From Nocardiopsis quinghaiensis (GTDB lineage: Bacteria; Actinomycetota; Actinomycetes; Streptosporangiales; Streptosporangiaceae), in assembly GCF_008638365.1 (NCBI RefSeq), contig NZ_VWVU01000001.1, positions 124,001 through 188,000 of the forward strand: a DNA stretch of 64,000 nucleotides, in the 5' to 3' direction. The notes below the pieces were generated by a model, which did not search any database, was not told where the DNA came from, and worked only from the letters and a program-made list of their open reading frames with translations. A program made the translations under genes and the position numbers. Shown in pieces: positions 31,468-43,033 of the stretch (position 1 is its first letter; every line of letters starts with the position of its first letter).

Positions 31468-31578
31468 CCCGGCCCCGGTGCGCACGGGTCGGGGCGCTCT
31501 CGGGGGAATCCCGGGCGGTACCCGGAATTGCGTCCCTGATCCCCGTGCTCCCCGGCACAGCGTGGGTAGGGTGACGGT

Positions 31579-32667
31579 GTGACTGTGATCGACTGGGACG
31601 TAGCCGTCAACACCGGCGTTCGCCTCGTGCGCCCTGGGCCGCAGGTGGACCTGTCCGACGCACGGCAGGCCGTGGTGCAGTTGCGCGAGCTCTCCACCGT
31701 GGCGGCCGGGCACGTGCGCGAATTCACCGGAATGAACCCCCTCGAACCAGCGGGCCCCGCGGTCGTCGTGGACCGCCCCGGCTGGATCCGAGCCAACGTC
31801 GACGGGTTTCGAGTGGTCATCGAACCCGTACTCGAACAGATGGGTGCCGATCGGCCGAGCAACGGCCCGTCCGCGACCCTGACCAGCGCGGTCGGCTCCC
31901 GGATCACCGGGATGCAGCTCGGAGCGGTGCTGTCCTACCTGGCGGGGAAGGTCCTCGGCCAGTACGAGCTCTTCCTGCCACCGGATCCCGACGGCAGCCT
32001 GCCGACCGGACGTATGACCCTGGTGGCGCCCAACATCGTCAACACCGAACGCGAGATGGACGTCGACTCCCGGGACTTCCGCCTGTGGGTGTGCCTGCAC
32101 GAGGAGACCCACCGCGTGCAGTTCACGGCCACGCCGTGGCTGCGCGGCTACGTCCAGGAGCTCATGCAGGAGCTGCTGCTGTCGTCGGAGATGGACGCCG
32201 CCGACCTCGTCAGCAGGCTGCGGTCCGCGGGTGAGGCCGTCGCCGACGCCGTCCGCGGCAACGGCGAGGGTAACCTCATCACCGCCATCCAGAGCCCGGA
32301 GCAGCGGGAGATCATGGACCGGGTCACCGCGGTCATGAGCCTCGCCGAGGGCCACGGCGACTTCGTCATGGACGCGGTCGGACCCGAGGTGGTGCCCACG
32401 GTCGCCACCATCCGCGCCCGCTTCCAGAAGCGCCGCGAGTCGGTCAACCCGGTCGACCGGATCATGCGCCAGCTGCTCGGCATGGACATGAAGATGCGCC
32501 AGTACGAGGAGGGGGCCGCCTTCGTCCGCGCGGTCGTGGCCGAGGTCGGTATGACCGAGTTCAACAAGGTATGGACCTCGCGCGAGACCCTGCCGACCCT
32601 GACGGAGATCCGCGACCCCACCGCCTGGGTCGACCGGGTCGTGCGCCCGGCCGCCATCACCGAGTGA
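31579..32667 (+). CDS. Zinc-dependent metallopeptidase-like protein (DUF2342)
   Basis: 362 residues. The zincin motif HEETH (174-178) lies in WVCLHEETHRVQFTATPW; the family is DUF2342, also annotated as coenzyme F420 biosynthesis-associated, with no settled function. The GTG at 31579 follows TAGGGT (31567-31572) by 6 bases and has no ribosome site, so the mRNA is probably leaderless. The stop codon overlaps the tilS start (GTGA), linking the two. Confidence 0.85.
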   Translation: MTVIDWDVAVNTGVRLVRPGPQVDLSDARQAVVQLRELSTVAAGHVREFTGMNPLEPAGPAVVVDRPGWIRANVDGFRVVIEPVLEQMGADRPSNGPSATLTSAVGSRITGMQLGAVLSYLAGKVLGQYELFLPPDPDGSLPTGRMTLVAPNIVNTEREMDVDSRDFRLWVCLHEETHRVQFTATPWLRGYVQELMQELLLSSEMDAADLVSRLRSAGEAVADAVRGNGEGNLITAIQSPEQREIMDRVTAVMSLAEGHGDFVMDAVGPEVVPTVATIRARFQKRRESVNPVDRIMRQLLGMDMKMRQYEEGAAFVRAVVAEVGMTEFNKVWTSRETLPTLTEIRDPTAWVDRVVRPAAITE

Positions 32668-33650
32668 GCGGTCCGCCCCCCGCCGTGGCGGCCGTGCGGT
32701 CGGCGGTGCGGCGGGCGCTGTCCGCCCTGCCCGCCGACGCCACGGCGCTGGTGGCGTGCAGCGGCGGCGCCGACTCCCTGGCCCTGGCCGGGGCGGTGGC
32801 CTTCGAGGCGCCGCGCGCGGGCCGGAGCGCCGGGGCTGTCACCGTCGACCACGGGCTCCAGGAGGGTTCGGGCGAGCACGCCGAGTCGGTGGCCAAGGTC
32901 CTGCACGGACTCGGCCTCCACCCGGTCCTGGTCCACACCGTGGAGGTCACCGGACGGGGCGGCCCCGAGGCCGCCGCCCGACGGGCCCGCTACGAGGCGC
33001 TGGACGAAGCGGTCGCCGGCCACGCCCCGGCGGTGGTCCTGCTCGGCCACACCCTCGACGACCAGGCCGAGACGGTCCTGCTGGGCCTGGCCCGGGGCTC
33101 GGGCGCCCGTTCCCTGGCGGGGATGGCCCCGCGCGCCGGCCACTACCTGCGCCCCCTGCTCGACCTGGACCGCGCCACCGTGCGCGAGGCCTGCGACCGG
33201 ATGGGGCTGCGCGCCTGGGAGGACCCGCACAACCTCGACCCCCGCTTCGCCCGCTCCCGGGTGCGCCACCAGGCGCTGCCCGCCCTGGAACGGGCGCTGG
33301 GGCCCGGGATCGCCGCGGCCCTCGCCCGCACGGCCGGGATGCTGCGCGCGGACGCCGACACCCTGGACCTGCTCGCCGGTGAGCTGTACACCGAGGCGGG
33401 CGGGGAGGCGCCCGGCGCCCCGGGCGGACCGGCGCTGGCGGTGGCACCGCTGGAGGCGGCCCCCGCCTCCCTGCGCACCCGGGTGCTGCGCCGCGCCGCG
33501 CTGGCCGCTGGCTGTCCGGCCAGCGCGCTGACCGCCCGGCACGTGCACGAGCTGGACCGACTGGTCACCGAGTGGCGTGGCCAAGCTCACATCGACCTGC
33601 CCGGCGGCGTACGCGGCCGCCGGGTCGCGGACCTGATCCGGTTCGGGTGA
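32664..33650 (+). CDS. tilS: tRNA(Ile)-lysidine synthase
   Basis: 328 residues. The PP-loop SGGADS is at residues 33-38, followed by TVDHGLQEGSGEHAE and LLGHTLDDQAET, all conserved in TilS. The enzyme attaches lysine to C34 of tRNA-Ile(CAU), changing its codon reading from AUG to AUA, an essential reaction. GTG start overlapping the previous stop by four bases. The C-terminal region is short compared with E. coli TilS, as usual in actinobacteria. Confidence 0.93.
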   Translation: MSGPPPAVAAVRSAVRRALSALPADATALVACSGGADSLALAGAVAFEAPRAGRSAGAVTVDHGLQEGSGEHAESVAKVLHGLGLHPVLVHTVEVTGRGGPEAAARRARYEALDEAVAGHAPAVVLLGHTLDDQAETVLLGLARGSGARSLAGMAPRAGHYLRPLLDLDRATVREACDRMGLRAWEDPHNLDPRFARSRVRHQALPALERALGPGIAAALARTAGMLRADADTLDLLAGELYTEAGGEAPGAPGGPALAVAPLEAAPASLRTRVLRRAALAAGCPASALTARHVHELDRLVTEWRGQAHIDLPGGVRGRRVADLIRFG

Positions 33651-33783
33651 CGCGTCCGCGCACGTACGCGTGTTCCGGTCCGCGGACGCGCCGTTCCGGG
33701 AGGAGGGGCTCCGGCCCCGCGACGCCGCCGCGTTCAGCACGTTTATCCTGGTTGCCGCAAGCGGGGAACCCAGCAGCGAGGAC

Positions 33784-34344
33784 ATGAGCGTGGACGCTAA
33801 GGACATGGGACAGGACCTGGAGAAGGTCCTGGTCACCGAGGAAGAGATCAGGACGCGCCTGGAGGAGATGGGCGCGCGGATCGACGCGGACTACGCGGGC
33901 AAGGACCTGCTCATCGTCGGAGTGCTGAAGGGCGCGGTCATGGTCATGGCCGACCTCGCACGCGTGCTGCACACGCCCGTCTCCATGGACTGGATGGCCG
34001 TCTCCTCCTACGGGGCCGGAACCACCTCCTCCGGGGTGGTCCGCATCCTCAAGGACCTGGAGACCGACATCAAGGACCGTGACGTCCTGATCGTCGAGGA
34101 CGTCATCGACTCCGGCCTCACCCTGTCCTGGCTGATCGGCAACCTGAGGTCGCGCGGTCCCAACTCGGTGGAGGTCTGCACCATGGTGCGCAAGCCGCTG
34201 GCCTTCGACGTCGACCTCGACGTCAAGTACATCGGCTTCGACCTGCCCAACGAGTTCATCATCGGCTACGGCCTCGACTACGCCGAGAAGTACCGCAACC
34301 TGCCGTTCATCGGCACACTCGCACCGCACGTCTACGAGAACTGA
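33784..34344 (+). CDS. hpt: Hypoxanthine phosphoribosyltransferase
   Basis: 186 residues. The PRPP loop VLIVEDVIDSGLTL, the flexible-loop segment SSYGAGTTSSG and the C-terminal NEFIIGYGLDYAEKYRNLPF match HPRT. It salvages hypoxanthine and guanine with PRPP. The ATG at 33784 gives the N-terminus MSVDAKDMGQDL typical of actinomycete homologues; an ATG at 33805 is possible. Between tilS and ftsH as in many Gram-positive bacteria. Confidence 0.93.
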   Translation: MSVDAKDMGQDLEKVLVTEEEIRTRLEEMGARIDADYAGKDLLIVGVLKGAVMVMADLARVLHTPVSMDWMAVSSYGAGTTSSGVVRILKDLETDIKDRDVLIVEDVIDSGLTLSWLIGNLRSRGPNSVEVCTMVRKPLAFDVDLDVKYIGFDLPNEFIIGYGLDYAEKYRNLPFIGTLAPHVYEN

Positions 34345-34359
34345 CCCCCGAGTGCCGGG

Positions 34360-34379
34360 TGCGGCCCCGCGGGGCCGCA
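34360..34379 (+). terminator. Terminator after hpt
   Basis: A perfect 20-nt palindrome of GC-rich sequence about 15 bases after the hpt stop. The 230 bases between it and ftsH then probably hold an ftsH promoter. Confidence 0.6.
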
Positions 34380-34608
34380 GGGGAACGGGCGGGGCCCGTA
34401 CCGGGAACAACACGGCGGTGCGCGATCGTTGCTCCCATGACGGCCCCCGTCCGTTCCCGCGCGGTACACCCGCCCGGCGGGGCGAGGTGTACCGTCGGAT
34501 ATCCCGGCATATCGCGGGGAGCCACGTGTCCGTTAGGTCCTGCTTCGGAAAGTCCTCTGAGGCGGGCGGCCTGGTCAGGAGGGACGGACCCGACAGGGTT
34601 TCGCTCAC

Positions 34609-36608
<2,000 letters not shown>

Positions 36609-36612
<4 letters not shown>

Positions 36613-37211
36613 GCAGCGAGGACGGACAGCTACTGCCCAGACCCGTGGACCGGCCGCGCATCGAACGGGCCGTCCGCGAGATCCTGATCGCCATCGGCGA
36701 GGATCCCGACCGCAACGGCCTGGTCAAGACCCCCGAGCGGGTCGCCAGGGCCTACGAGGAGCAGTTCGCGGGACTGGGCCAAAAGCCCGGTGACGTGCTC
36801 ACCACGGTGTTCGAGGCGGACCACGAGGAGATGGTCCTGGTCAAGGACATCGAGCTCTACTCCACGTGCGAGCACCACCTGGTGCCGTTCTACGGGGTGG
36901 CGCACGTGGGCTACATCCCCGGCGCCGACGGGCGCATCACCGGCCTGAGCAAGCTCGCCCGACTGGTGGACGTGTACGCGCGCCGACCGCAGGTGCAGGA
37001 GCGGCTCACCGGGCAGGTGTCCGACGCGATCATGGACCACCTCCAGCCGCGCGGCGTGATCGTCGTGGTCGAGGCCGAACACCTGTGCATGACCATGCGC
37101 GGGGTGCGCAAGCCCGGTGCCAAGACCGTCACCTCCGCGGTGCGGGGGATCTTCCGCAGCAGCGACCGGACCCGTTCCGAGGCGATGAGCCTGATCCTGG
37201 ACCGCCGGTAG
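36609..37211 (+). CDS. folE: GTP cyclohydrolase I
   Basis: 200 residues. Zinc ligands are in [11 protein letters not shown] and EHLCMTMRG, and the segment [11 protein letters not shown] carries substrate-binding residues. It converts GTP to 7,8-dihydroneopterin triphosphate, the first step of folate synthesis. It starts with TTG overlapping the ftsH stop (TTGA), so it depends on translation of ftsH. A hairpin follows at 37279-37304 and folP has its own promoter. Confidence 0.96.
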
Positions 37212-37278
37212 GGGACGCCGACGGGGCGGCGCGGGCGTGCAGGGGGCCCAGCCAGGCACCCGTGGGGCTGACCGTTGC

Positions 37279-37304
37279 GGCCGGCCCCTGAGGAGGGGGC
37301 CGGC
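37279..37304 (+). terminator. Terminator after folE
   Basis: A 9-bp all-GC stem with a short purine-rich loop, about 70 bases after the folE stop. Confidence 0.6.
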
Positions 37305-37472
37305 GGCTGTGGCTCGCCGCTGGACGCCCCACCCCTCTCCGGCCCGGGCGGCCGCCGGAGAACCCCGCTCCCCTCACCCCCTGGGGCGGGCCGTCCGCTC
37401 GGGCGCACACGGTGCGGGAAGGGGAGGGGGACAGCGCTCCCCGCCCCTCGGCGTACGCGTAGGGTGATCCTC

Positions 37473-38378
37473 ATGGGGCCGAAACACACACTTCCAGGCC
37501 TGCCCGACCTCGGGCGGTGCCTGGTCATGGGGGTCGTCAACGTCACCCCCGACTCCTTCTCCGACGGTGGCGCCTGGTTCGACCCCGACAGGGCGGTCGA
37601 ACACGGGGTGAGCCTGGTCGAGGAGGGCGCCGACATCATCGACGTGGGCGGTGAGTCCACCCGTCCCGGAGCTCAGCGCGTCTCCGCCGAGGAGGAGCTA
37701 CGCCGGGTCGGACCCGTCGTGCGCGAACTCGCGGCGCGCGGTGCCACCGTCAGTGTGGACACCATGCGCGCCGAGGTGGCGGAGAGGGCCGTGGAGGCCG
37801 GGGCCGTCCTCGTCAACGACGTCAGCGGCGGGATGGCCGACCCCGCCATGGCACGACTCGTGGCTTCTTCCGGCGTTGCCTACGTGTTGATGCACTGGCG
37901 TGGGCATAGTCATGACATGCAGAGCCGTGCCGTGTACACGGATGTCGTCCAGGAGGTCCTCGATGAGCTCCGCGACCGTATGGAGGCCATGATCAGCGCA
38001 GGTGTCGACCCCGGCCAGATCGTTCTGGACCCCGGGCTGGGATTCTCCAAGCGCCCCGAGCAGGCCCACAACTGGGCACTCCTCCACCACCTCGAACGCT
38101 TCCACGAACTCGGCCGCCCGGTGCTGGTGGCCGGGTCGCGCAAGCGTTTCCTGAGTCGTCTACTCGGTGACCCCGAGGGCGAGGACCGCCCGTTCACCGG
38201 GTGCGACGCGGCCACCGCGGCCGTCACCACCCTGGCCGCCGACCGGGGGGCGTGGGCCGTGAGGGTCCACGACGTGCGTCCCAACGCCGACGCCGTGCGT
38301 GTGGCCGCGGCCTGGGACGACGGGGGAGCGAGCCTGGACGAGGGACGTGCCGAGCCGATGGACCGGAGCGGCCTGTGA
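37473..38378 (+). CDS. folP: Dihydropteroate synthase
   Basis: 301 residues. MGVVNVTPDSFSDGG, GESTRPGA, the NDVSGG segment, DPGLGFSKR and GSRKRFL are the pterin- and pABA-binding blocks. It joins 4-aminobenzoate to dihydropterin pyrophosphate. The ATG at 37473 follows a TAGGGT box (37460-37465) by 7 bases, so a leaderless transcript is likely; the frame is open further upstream but only through a GC-rich leader. The stop overlaps the next start (GTGA). First gene of a five-gene folate unit. Confidence 0.95.
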   Translation: MGPKHTLPGLPDLGRCLVMGVVNVTPDSFSDGGAWFDPDRAVEHGVSLVEEGADIIDVGGESTRPGAQRVSAEEELRRVGPVVRELAARGATVSVDTMRAEVAERAVEAGAVLVNDVSGGMADPAMARLVASSGVAYVLMHWRGHSHDMQSRAVYTDVVQEVLDELRDRMEAMISAGVDPGQIVLDPGLGFSKRPEQAHNWALLHHLERFHELGRPVLVAGSRKRFLSRLLGDPEGEDRPFTGCDAATAAVTTLAADRGAWAVRVHDVRPNADAVRVAAAWDDGGASLDEGRAEPMDRSGL

Positions 38379-38824
38379 AGTCCCGCCAGGAGGTCATGGA
38401 GCGCGTGGCGGAGTCCAACGCGCAGTTCTACAGCGCCATCGAGAACGGCGACATCGACCTGATGCGCAGCGTGTGGGCGGAGGAGCACGAGGCACCCGAC
38501 CTGGTGTGCGTGAACCCCGGCTGGCCGCTTCTGCGCGGGCGCACCGAGATCATGCGCGCCTGGTCGCTGATCATGGCCAACGTCACCTACATCCAGTACG
38601 TGCTCACCGAGACCCACATCGGGGTCGGCGGCGACATCGCCATGGTGACGTGCGAGGAGAACGTGCTGACCGCGGAGGAGGACAGCCCCGGCTTCGTCGC
38701 GGGCGGACAGGTGGTGACCACCAACCTGTTCGTGGACACCGACCAGGGGTGGCGGCTGTGGTCGCACCACGCCTCGCCGGTGCTGATGGAGGAGGACGAC
38801 GAGGGAGAGGCCGAGGATGCGTGA
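38375..38824 (+). CDS. SnoaL/NTF2-like protein
   Basis: 149 residues of the nuclear transport factor 2-like cone fold (ESNAQFYSAIENGDIDLMRSVW, VNPGWPLLRGRTEIMRAW, LFVDTDQGWRLWSHHAS). It sits between folP and folB in many actinomycetes, but its role in folate synthesis is not known; the pocket could bind a pterin (inference). GTG start overlapping folP, and its end overlaps the folB start by eight bases. Confidence 0.85.
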   Translation: MKSRQEVMERVAESNAQFYSAIENGDIDLMRSVWAEEHEAPDLVCVNPGWPLLRGRTEIMRAWSLIMANVTYIQYVLTETHIGVGGDIAMVTCEENVLTAEEDSPGFVAGGQVVTTNLFVDTDQGWRLWSHHASPVLMEEDDEGEAEDA

Positions 38825-39308
38825 CCGCGTGGCGCTCCGCGGGCTCCGGGCCTGCGGCCACCACGGCGTGTTCGACTTCGAGCGCAGGGAGGGCCAGGAC
38901 TTCGTCGTCGACGCGGTGCTCCACCTGGACACCGTCCCGGCAGCGGCCTCCGACGACGTGGGCGACACCGTGCACTACGGTCTGCTCGCCGACCGGCTGG
39001 CCGCGATCGTGGCGGGGGAGCCGGTCAACCTGATCGAGACCCTCGCCGAGCGGCTGGCCGCGGAGTGCCTGGCCGAGCCCCTGGTCGAACGGGCGGAGGT
39101 GACGGTGCACAAGCCGTCGGCGCCCATCGGACACGAGTTCGCGGACGTGTCGGTCACCGTCACCCGGGACCGGTCGGAGCCCCGGGGAGGCGGAACGCGG
39201 ACCCGGCGGGAACCCGGCGACCTCGGTGACCCCAGGGACCCCGGGGGGCCGGGGGACCCCCCGGGGCCGGAACCCGGGGGCCGGGGCGAACGGCGGGTGC
39301 GGACGTGA
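38817..39308 (+). CDS. folB: Dihydroneopterin aldolase with Gly/Pro/Asp-rich tail
   Basis: 163 residues. The first 120 are a normal FolB (RGLRACGHHGVFDFE, a segment with the catalytic Glu/Lys set ending in VTVHKPSAPI). It cleaves dihydroneopterin to 6-hydroxymethyl-dihydropterin and glycolaldehyde. The last 40 or so residues (GDLGDPRDPGGPGDPP and beyond) form an unusual low-complexity tail, encoded by runs of G and C; its end overlaps folK. The tail is probably disordered. Confidence 0.92.
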   Translation: MRDRVALRGLRACGHHGVFDFERREGQDFVVDAVLHLDTVPAAASDDVGDTVHYGLLADRLAAIVAGEPVNLIETLAERLAAECLAEPLVERAEVTVHKPSAPIGHEFADVSVTVTRDRSEPRGGGTRTRREPGDLGDPRDPGGPGDPPGPEPGGRGERRVRT

Positions 39309-39844
39309 CCCGTGCCGTGCTCTCCCTGGGGTCGAACCTCGGGGACCGGATGGCGGCCCTCCAGAGTGCGGTGGACACGCTGCTGGGCGGCGCGGACGCG
39401 CCGGTCCCGGTGGCGGTGTCCCCCGTCTACGAGACCGCGCCCGTGGGCGGACCCGAGCAGGGTGCCTTCCTCAACGCGGTCCTCGTCGTGGACACCGACG
39501 GCGGACCCCGGGCCCTGCTGGAGCGGGCCCGGGCCGCCGAGCGGGCCCTCGACCGGGTCCGGGAGGTCCGGTGGGGGCCGCGCACGCTGGACGTGGACGT
39601 CATCGCGTTCGGGGAGGTGCGCGACGACGACCCGGAGCTGACCCTGCCGCACCCGCGCGCGCACCTGCGGGCGTTCGTGCTCCGGCCGTGGCTGGACACC
39701 GATCCGGGCGCGGAACTGCCCGGCCGCGGCCCGGCCGCCGACCTGCTGGCGGCGGTGACGGCGGAGGACGGCGGGGGTGAGCAGCGGTTGCGTCGGCGCG
39801 CGGACCTGCGGCTGCGACTGCCGGGCGAGGAGAACGGGCGCTGA
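39305..39844 (+). CDS. folK: 2-amino-4-hydroxy-6-hydroxymethyl-dihydropteridine pyrophosphokinase
   Basis: 179 residues. LSLGSNLGDR at the N-terminus, SPVYETAPVG and the signature RWGPRTLDVDVI identify HPPK, which makes the pyrophosphate substrate of FolP. GTG start overlapping folB by 4 bases; its stop shares one base with the DUF3180 start (TGATG). Confidence 0.95.
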   Translation: MTRAVLSLGSNLGDRMAALQSAVDTLLGGADAPVPVAVSPVYETAPVGGPEQGAFLNAVLVVDTDGGPRALLERARAAERALDRVREVRWGPRTLDVDVIAFGEVRDDDPELTLPHPRAHLRAFVLRPWLDTDPGAELPGRGPAADLLAAVTAEDGGGEQRLRRRADLRLRLPGEENGR

Positions 39845-40329
39845 TGCCGGAGGACGACGAGCGGAGGATGCACCTCACCGGGTGGCGGGTCCCCGCGCTG
39901 CTGGCGGTGGCCGGCGGTCTCCTGGGGGTACTGCTCACCAACTCCCTGTCGGGACTGCCGCCGCTGCCGTGGTCGGCGATCCCGACCCTGCTGCTGCTCG
40001 CGCTGGCGGAGGGCTACACGGCGGGGCGGACCCGGCGGCGTATCCGGCGGGACCCGGGCACCGAGCCGATACAGCCGCTCAGCGCCGCCCGGCTGGTCGC
40101 CCTGGCCAAGGCCAGCGCGCTGTTCGCCTCGCTGATGATGGGCTTCTTCGCGGGGATGGCGCTGTCGGTGTCGGACACGCTGGTGCTGCCCACCCACTGG
40201 AGGGTCTTCCTCACCGCGCTGGGTACGGCGCTGTCGGCGGGGCTGCTGCTCGCCGCGGCCCTCTACCTGGAGTACGCCTGCCGGATCCCCGACGACGAGG
40301 ACGGCGACGACCCACCCGGCGTCACCTAG
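39844..40329 (+). CDS. DUF3180 family membrane protein
   Basis: 161 residues with four membrane helices arranged in two pairs (about 16-35, 43-60, 92-112, 125-148) and an acidic C-terminus. The position right after folK is typical for DUF3180 genes in actinomycetes. Function unknown; folate or precursor transport has not been shown. Confidence 0.85.
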   Translation: MPEDDERRMHLTGWRVPALLAVAGGLLGVLLTNSLSGLPPLPWSAIPTLLLLALAEGYTAGRTRRRIRRDPGTEPIQPLSAARLVALAKASALFASLMMGFFAGMALSVSDTLVLPTHWRVFLTALGTALSAGLLLAAALYLEYACRIPDDEDGDDPPGVT

Positions 40330-40479
40330 TTCCCCGCCGTCCTCCCCGGTTCCGTCGACTCCACCGGTGTCGTGACCGCGGGGCGCCGGAAAGGAGCGGG
40401 AAAGCAATCTTTCGTCCGACTTCGGCTCCACGCCGAGCCGCTCCGCCGAACGCTTGCCCGCGGATGGTTGACTGGCTCC

Positions 40480-41070
40480 GTGGAGACCAGTGACCCGACA
40501 CCGTCGCCGAGTCCCGCCCCACAGGAGGGGCGGGACCAGTCGGACGGGCGGACCCTGCCAGAGGGGCGGACGCGGCCGCTCGACGCCGCGTTCGCACCGC
40601 CCGCGAACACCTCCTGGAGCCGTGTCGCGCCCGCCCTGGCCTGGTACCGCAGGATCGTGGTGGGCGCCCTGTGCCTGGTCTCCGGCGGAGTGGGAGCTCC
40701 TCTGCTGTTCTTGTGGACCTCCTGGCCCCTGACCGCCGTCTGGACGGGGCTCGTCCTGCTGGCCTTCGTCGTGGGCTGGGTCCTGTCCGGGCTCTTCCGC
40801 CGGTCGTGGGGATATGCGGAGGCCGAGGAGGAGCTCTACCTCGCCTACGGGGTGTTCGTCCGGCAGCTCGTGGTCATCCCCTACGGCCGCATGCAGGTCG
40901 TGGACGTCACCGCCGACCTCCTCGAACAGGCTCTGGGGATCGCCACCGTGCGGGTGCGCACCGCCGCCAGCACCGCCGACACCCGGGTGGTGGGACTTCC
41001 GCTGACCGAGGCCGTCCAGATGCGTGACCGGCTCGCGGCGCGCAGCGAGAGCTTCTCGACGGGGTTGTAA
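40480..41070 (+). CDS. PH-domain (bPH2, YdbS-like) membrane protein
   Basis: 196 residues. Two membrane helices (about 55-100) precede one bacterial PH domain (YLAYGVFVRQLVVIPYGRMQVVDV, then VRVRTAASTADTRVVGLP). The GTG at 40480 is the chosen start; the open frame begins earlier, but the extra part is atypical. YdbS/YdbT pairs are implicated in membrane or transport functions in Bacillus, with no defined activity. The next gene begins directly at the stop codon. Confidence 0.8.
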   Translation: METSDPTPSPSPAPQEGRDQSDGRTLPEGRTRPLDAAFAPPANTSWSRVAPALAWYRRIVVGALCLVSGGVGAPLLFLWTSWPLTAVWTGLVLLAFVVGWVLSGLFRRSWGYAEAEEELYLAYGVFVRQLVVIPYGRMQVVDVTADLLEQALGIATVRVRTAASTADTRVVGLPLTEAVQMRDRLAARSESFSTGL

Positions 41071-42789
41071 GTGCACGGACCAGCTCACCCGCCACAGGAA
41101 CCCCACGGACAACCGTGGCCCGGACACCCGCGCCAACCCGGCCCACCACCGGGCGGCCATGGCGCACAGCAGCTGCCGACGGGAGCCCCCTCGGCGCCTA
41201 CGGGACCCCCGGGGCCGCCAGGGTTTCCGGGACCGCCTCCGCGGGCGCCCACGCTCCTGCCCCCGTCCGTCGGGTGGCGGCCGCCGCCCGTCTCGCACCC
41301 CCGGCGCGAGGACGACGTCACCACGGGTGTGTACCGACCCCACTGGATGATCATCCCATTCCAGGTCACGGCGGTGACCCTGGTGTTCGTGGCGCTGATC
41401 GGCCCGATCCTCAACACCTTCGGCATCGGCTGGGTGGTGATGATGACGGTGGCCGTCGCCTTCGGCACCCTCGCCTACGCCCTGCCCGCCTGGTGGTACG
41501 GCACCTTCGGCCTGCGCGAGGACCACCTGGTGGTCCACAGCGGTCTCGTCATGCGCAGCTCGCGCGAGGTCCCGCTCAGCCGTCTGCAGGCGGTGGACGT
41601 GGTCCGGCCCCTGCTCATGCAGGTGTTCGGCATGGCCGAGCTCCACATCGAGATGGCGGGCGGCGACGGGAGCGACATCCGGTTGCGCTGCCTGCCCCGG
41701 AACCTGGCCGAACGTATGCGGGTGGCCGTCCTCGCGCACGCCGCCGGGCTCCCCGGGCGCTCGCCCGAGGCCCCGGAGTGGCCGTTCTACCGGCTGCCGT
41801 TCCTGCTGCTGCTCGGAGCGCTCACCTTCCGCGTGCCGGTCCTGCTGTCCTTCATCCTGTTGCTCATGCTCGCCACGGCCGGCGCGGTCTTCACCGAGTA
41901 CGGCGTGATCGGCGCGGTCCTGCCGCTCACGCTGGGGCTGCTGCGCTACTTCTGGGGCCCGCTGGCCCGCTACACCGACTACTACGCCTCCCTGTCCTCC
42001 GACGGCCTGCGGCTGCGCTACGGCATGTTCCAGCGGCGCATGCAGACGGTCCCGCCGGGTCGTGTGCAGGCCGTGCGCGTGGTCGAGCCCCTGCTCTGGC
42101 GCGCCCTGGGCGTGGCACGTGTCGAGGCGAACGTCGCGGGGTACGCGGGCGCCCGCCAGGGCGAATCGGCCACGCTGCTGCCCGTCGCGCCGCGCCGCAG
42201 GGCCTTCGCGCTGGTCAACGAGCTCTTCCCGGAGAGCGAGGCGGCGTATGTGCCGCTGGTGCCCAACCACAGCCCGGTGCCGAGCATGGTGGGCGTGGAC
42301 GAGCGCCTGTTCGTCAGCACCCGCGGCCTGTTCTGCCTGGTGACGGAGATCGTGCCGGTGGAGCGTGTGCAGGCCGTACGCCTGGTGGCGGGGCCGCTGT
42401 CCCGTTTCACCGGCCGGATGGCGGTGGACGTGGACACGCCTCCGGGGCCGGTACGCGCGAAGGCGTCCGGTCGTGAGGCGGAGGAGGCGCGCCGCTTCCT
42501 GGACGCGCTGGTGGAGTACGGGCGCCGGGCCCGGGTGCCCTCCGCGGGTACCGAGCGCTGGGCGACCCGGTCGACCCTGACCCGGCGGCCCGGGGCTGCT
42601 GAACCCGCCTCCGACCCGTCCGAGACCCGCCCGGGGGAGCCACGGCGGCCGCGGTTCGCGGAGGCGGGGTTCCCGGACGCCGAACACGGGGGTCCGGAAC
42701 CGGGGGAGTCGGAAACCGGGAGGACCGACACATTCGACACTCCCGCCGAGGGCCGGGCGAGGGGCCGGGGAGACACCCCCGGACGCTGA
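41071..42789 (+). CDS. PH-domain (YdbT-like) membrane protein
   Basis: 572 residues. A Gly/Pro-rich N-terminus (to about 90), then membrane helix pairs and three bPH2-like segments (LVVHSGLVMRSSREVPLSRLQAVDV, LRYGMFQRRMQTVPPGRVQAVRV and FVSTRGLFCLVTEIVPVERVQAVRL). The C-terminal 60 residues are charged and low in complexity. GTG start abuts the stop of the smaller PH-domain gene, so they form a pair. Function unknown. Confidence 0.8.
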   Translation: MHGPAHPPQEPHGQPWPGHPRQPGPPPGGHGAQQLPTGAPSAPTGPPGPPGFPGPPPRAPTLLPPSVGWRPPPVSHPRREDDVTTGVYRPHWMIIPFQVTAVTLVFVALIGPILNTFGIGWVVMMTVAVAFGTLAYALPAWWYGTFGLREDHLVVHSGLVMRSSREVPLSRLQAVDVVRPLLMQVFGMAELHIEMAGGDGSDIRLRCLPRNLAERMRVAVLAHAAGLPGRSPEAPEWPFYRLPFLLLLGALTFRVPVLLSFILLLMLATAGAVFTEYGVIGAVLPLTLGLLRYFWGPLARYTDYYASLSSDGLRLRYGMFQRRMQTVPPGRVQAVRVVEPLLWRALGVARVEANVAGYAGARQGESATLLPVAPRRRAFALVNELFPESEAAYVPLVPNHSPVPSMVGVDERLFVSTRGLFCLVTEIVPVERVQAVRLVAGPLSRFTGRMAVDVDTPPGPVRAKASGREAEEARRFLDALVEYGRRARVPSAGTERWATRSTLTRRPGAAEPASDPSETRPGEPRRPRFAEAGFPDAEHGGPEPGESETGRTDTFDTPAEGRARGRGDTPGR

Positions 42790-43033
42790 TGTGCCATGTG
42801 TCACATCGGGGGGTCGAAGTGCTTCCAGTTATGGCTCACATGTCGGACATGGATGCGCACTGAAGGTGATACCGCCAGCTCATGGGTGCGAAGCGTTGCC
42901 GCATTCTGGTCACGCGGAACGGTTGAGTATGGCTAAATGGTGGCCGAACACGAGGAGTGTTCACTGTCATACACATCGTCAACGTTATCGACCGGTTGGC
43001 ACCCCCCGCCAACAGGTCCGACGGGAGAAACAC
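42790..43033 (+). promoter_or_regulatory. Upstream region of the chaplin-like genes
   Basis: 244 bases, richer in A and T than the flanks. It holds an 11-base near-palindrome (ATGTGTCACAT) at the start and TTGAGT followed by TATGGCTAAAT near 42925, but I cannot assign a promoter class with confidence. Confidence 0.35.

Noticed and set aside
39427..42804. A 1125-codon open frame on the minus strand over folK and the PH-domain genes
   Set aside because: Antisense shadow with biased composition; the plus-strand genes have recognisable domains, overlaps and starts.
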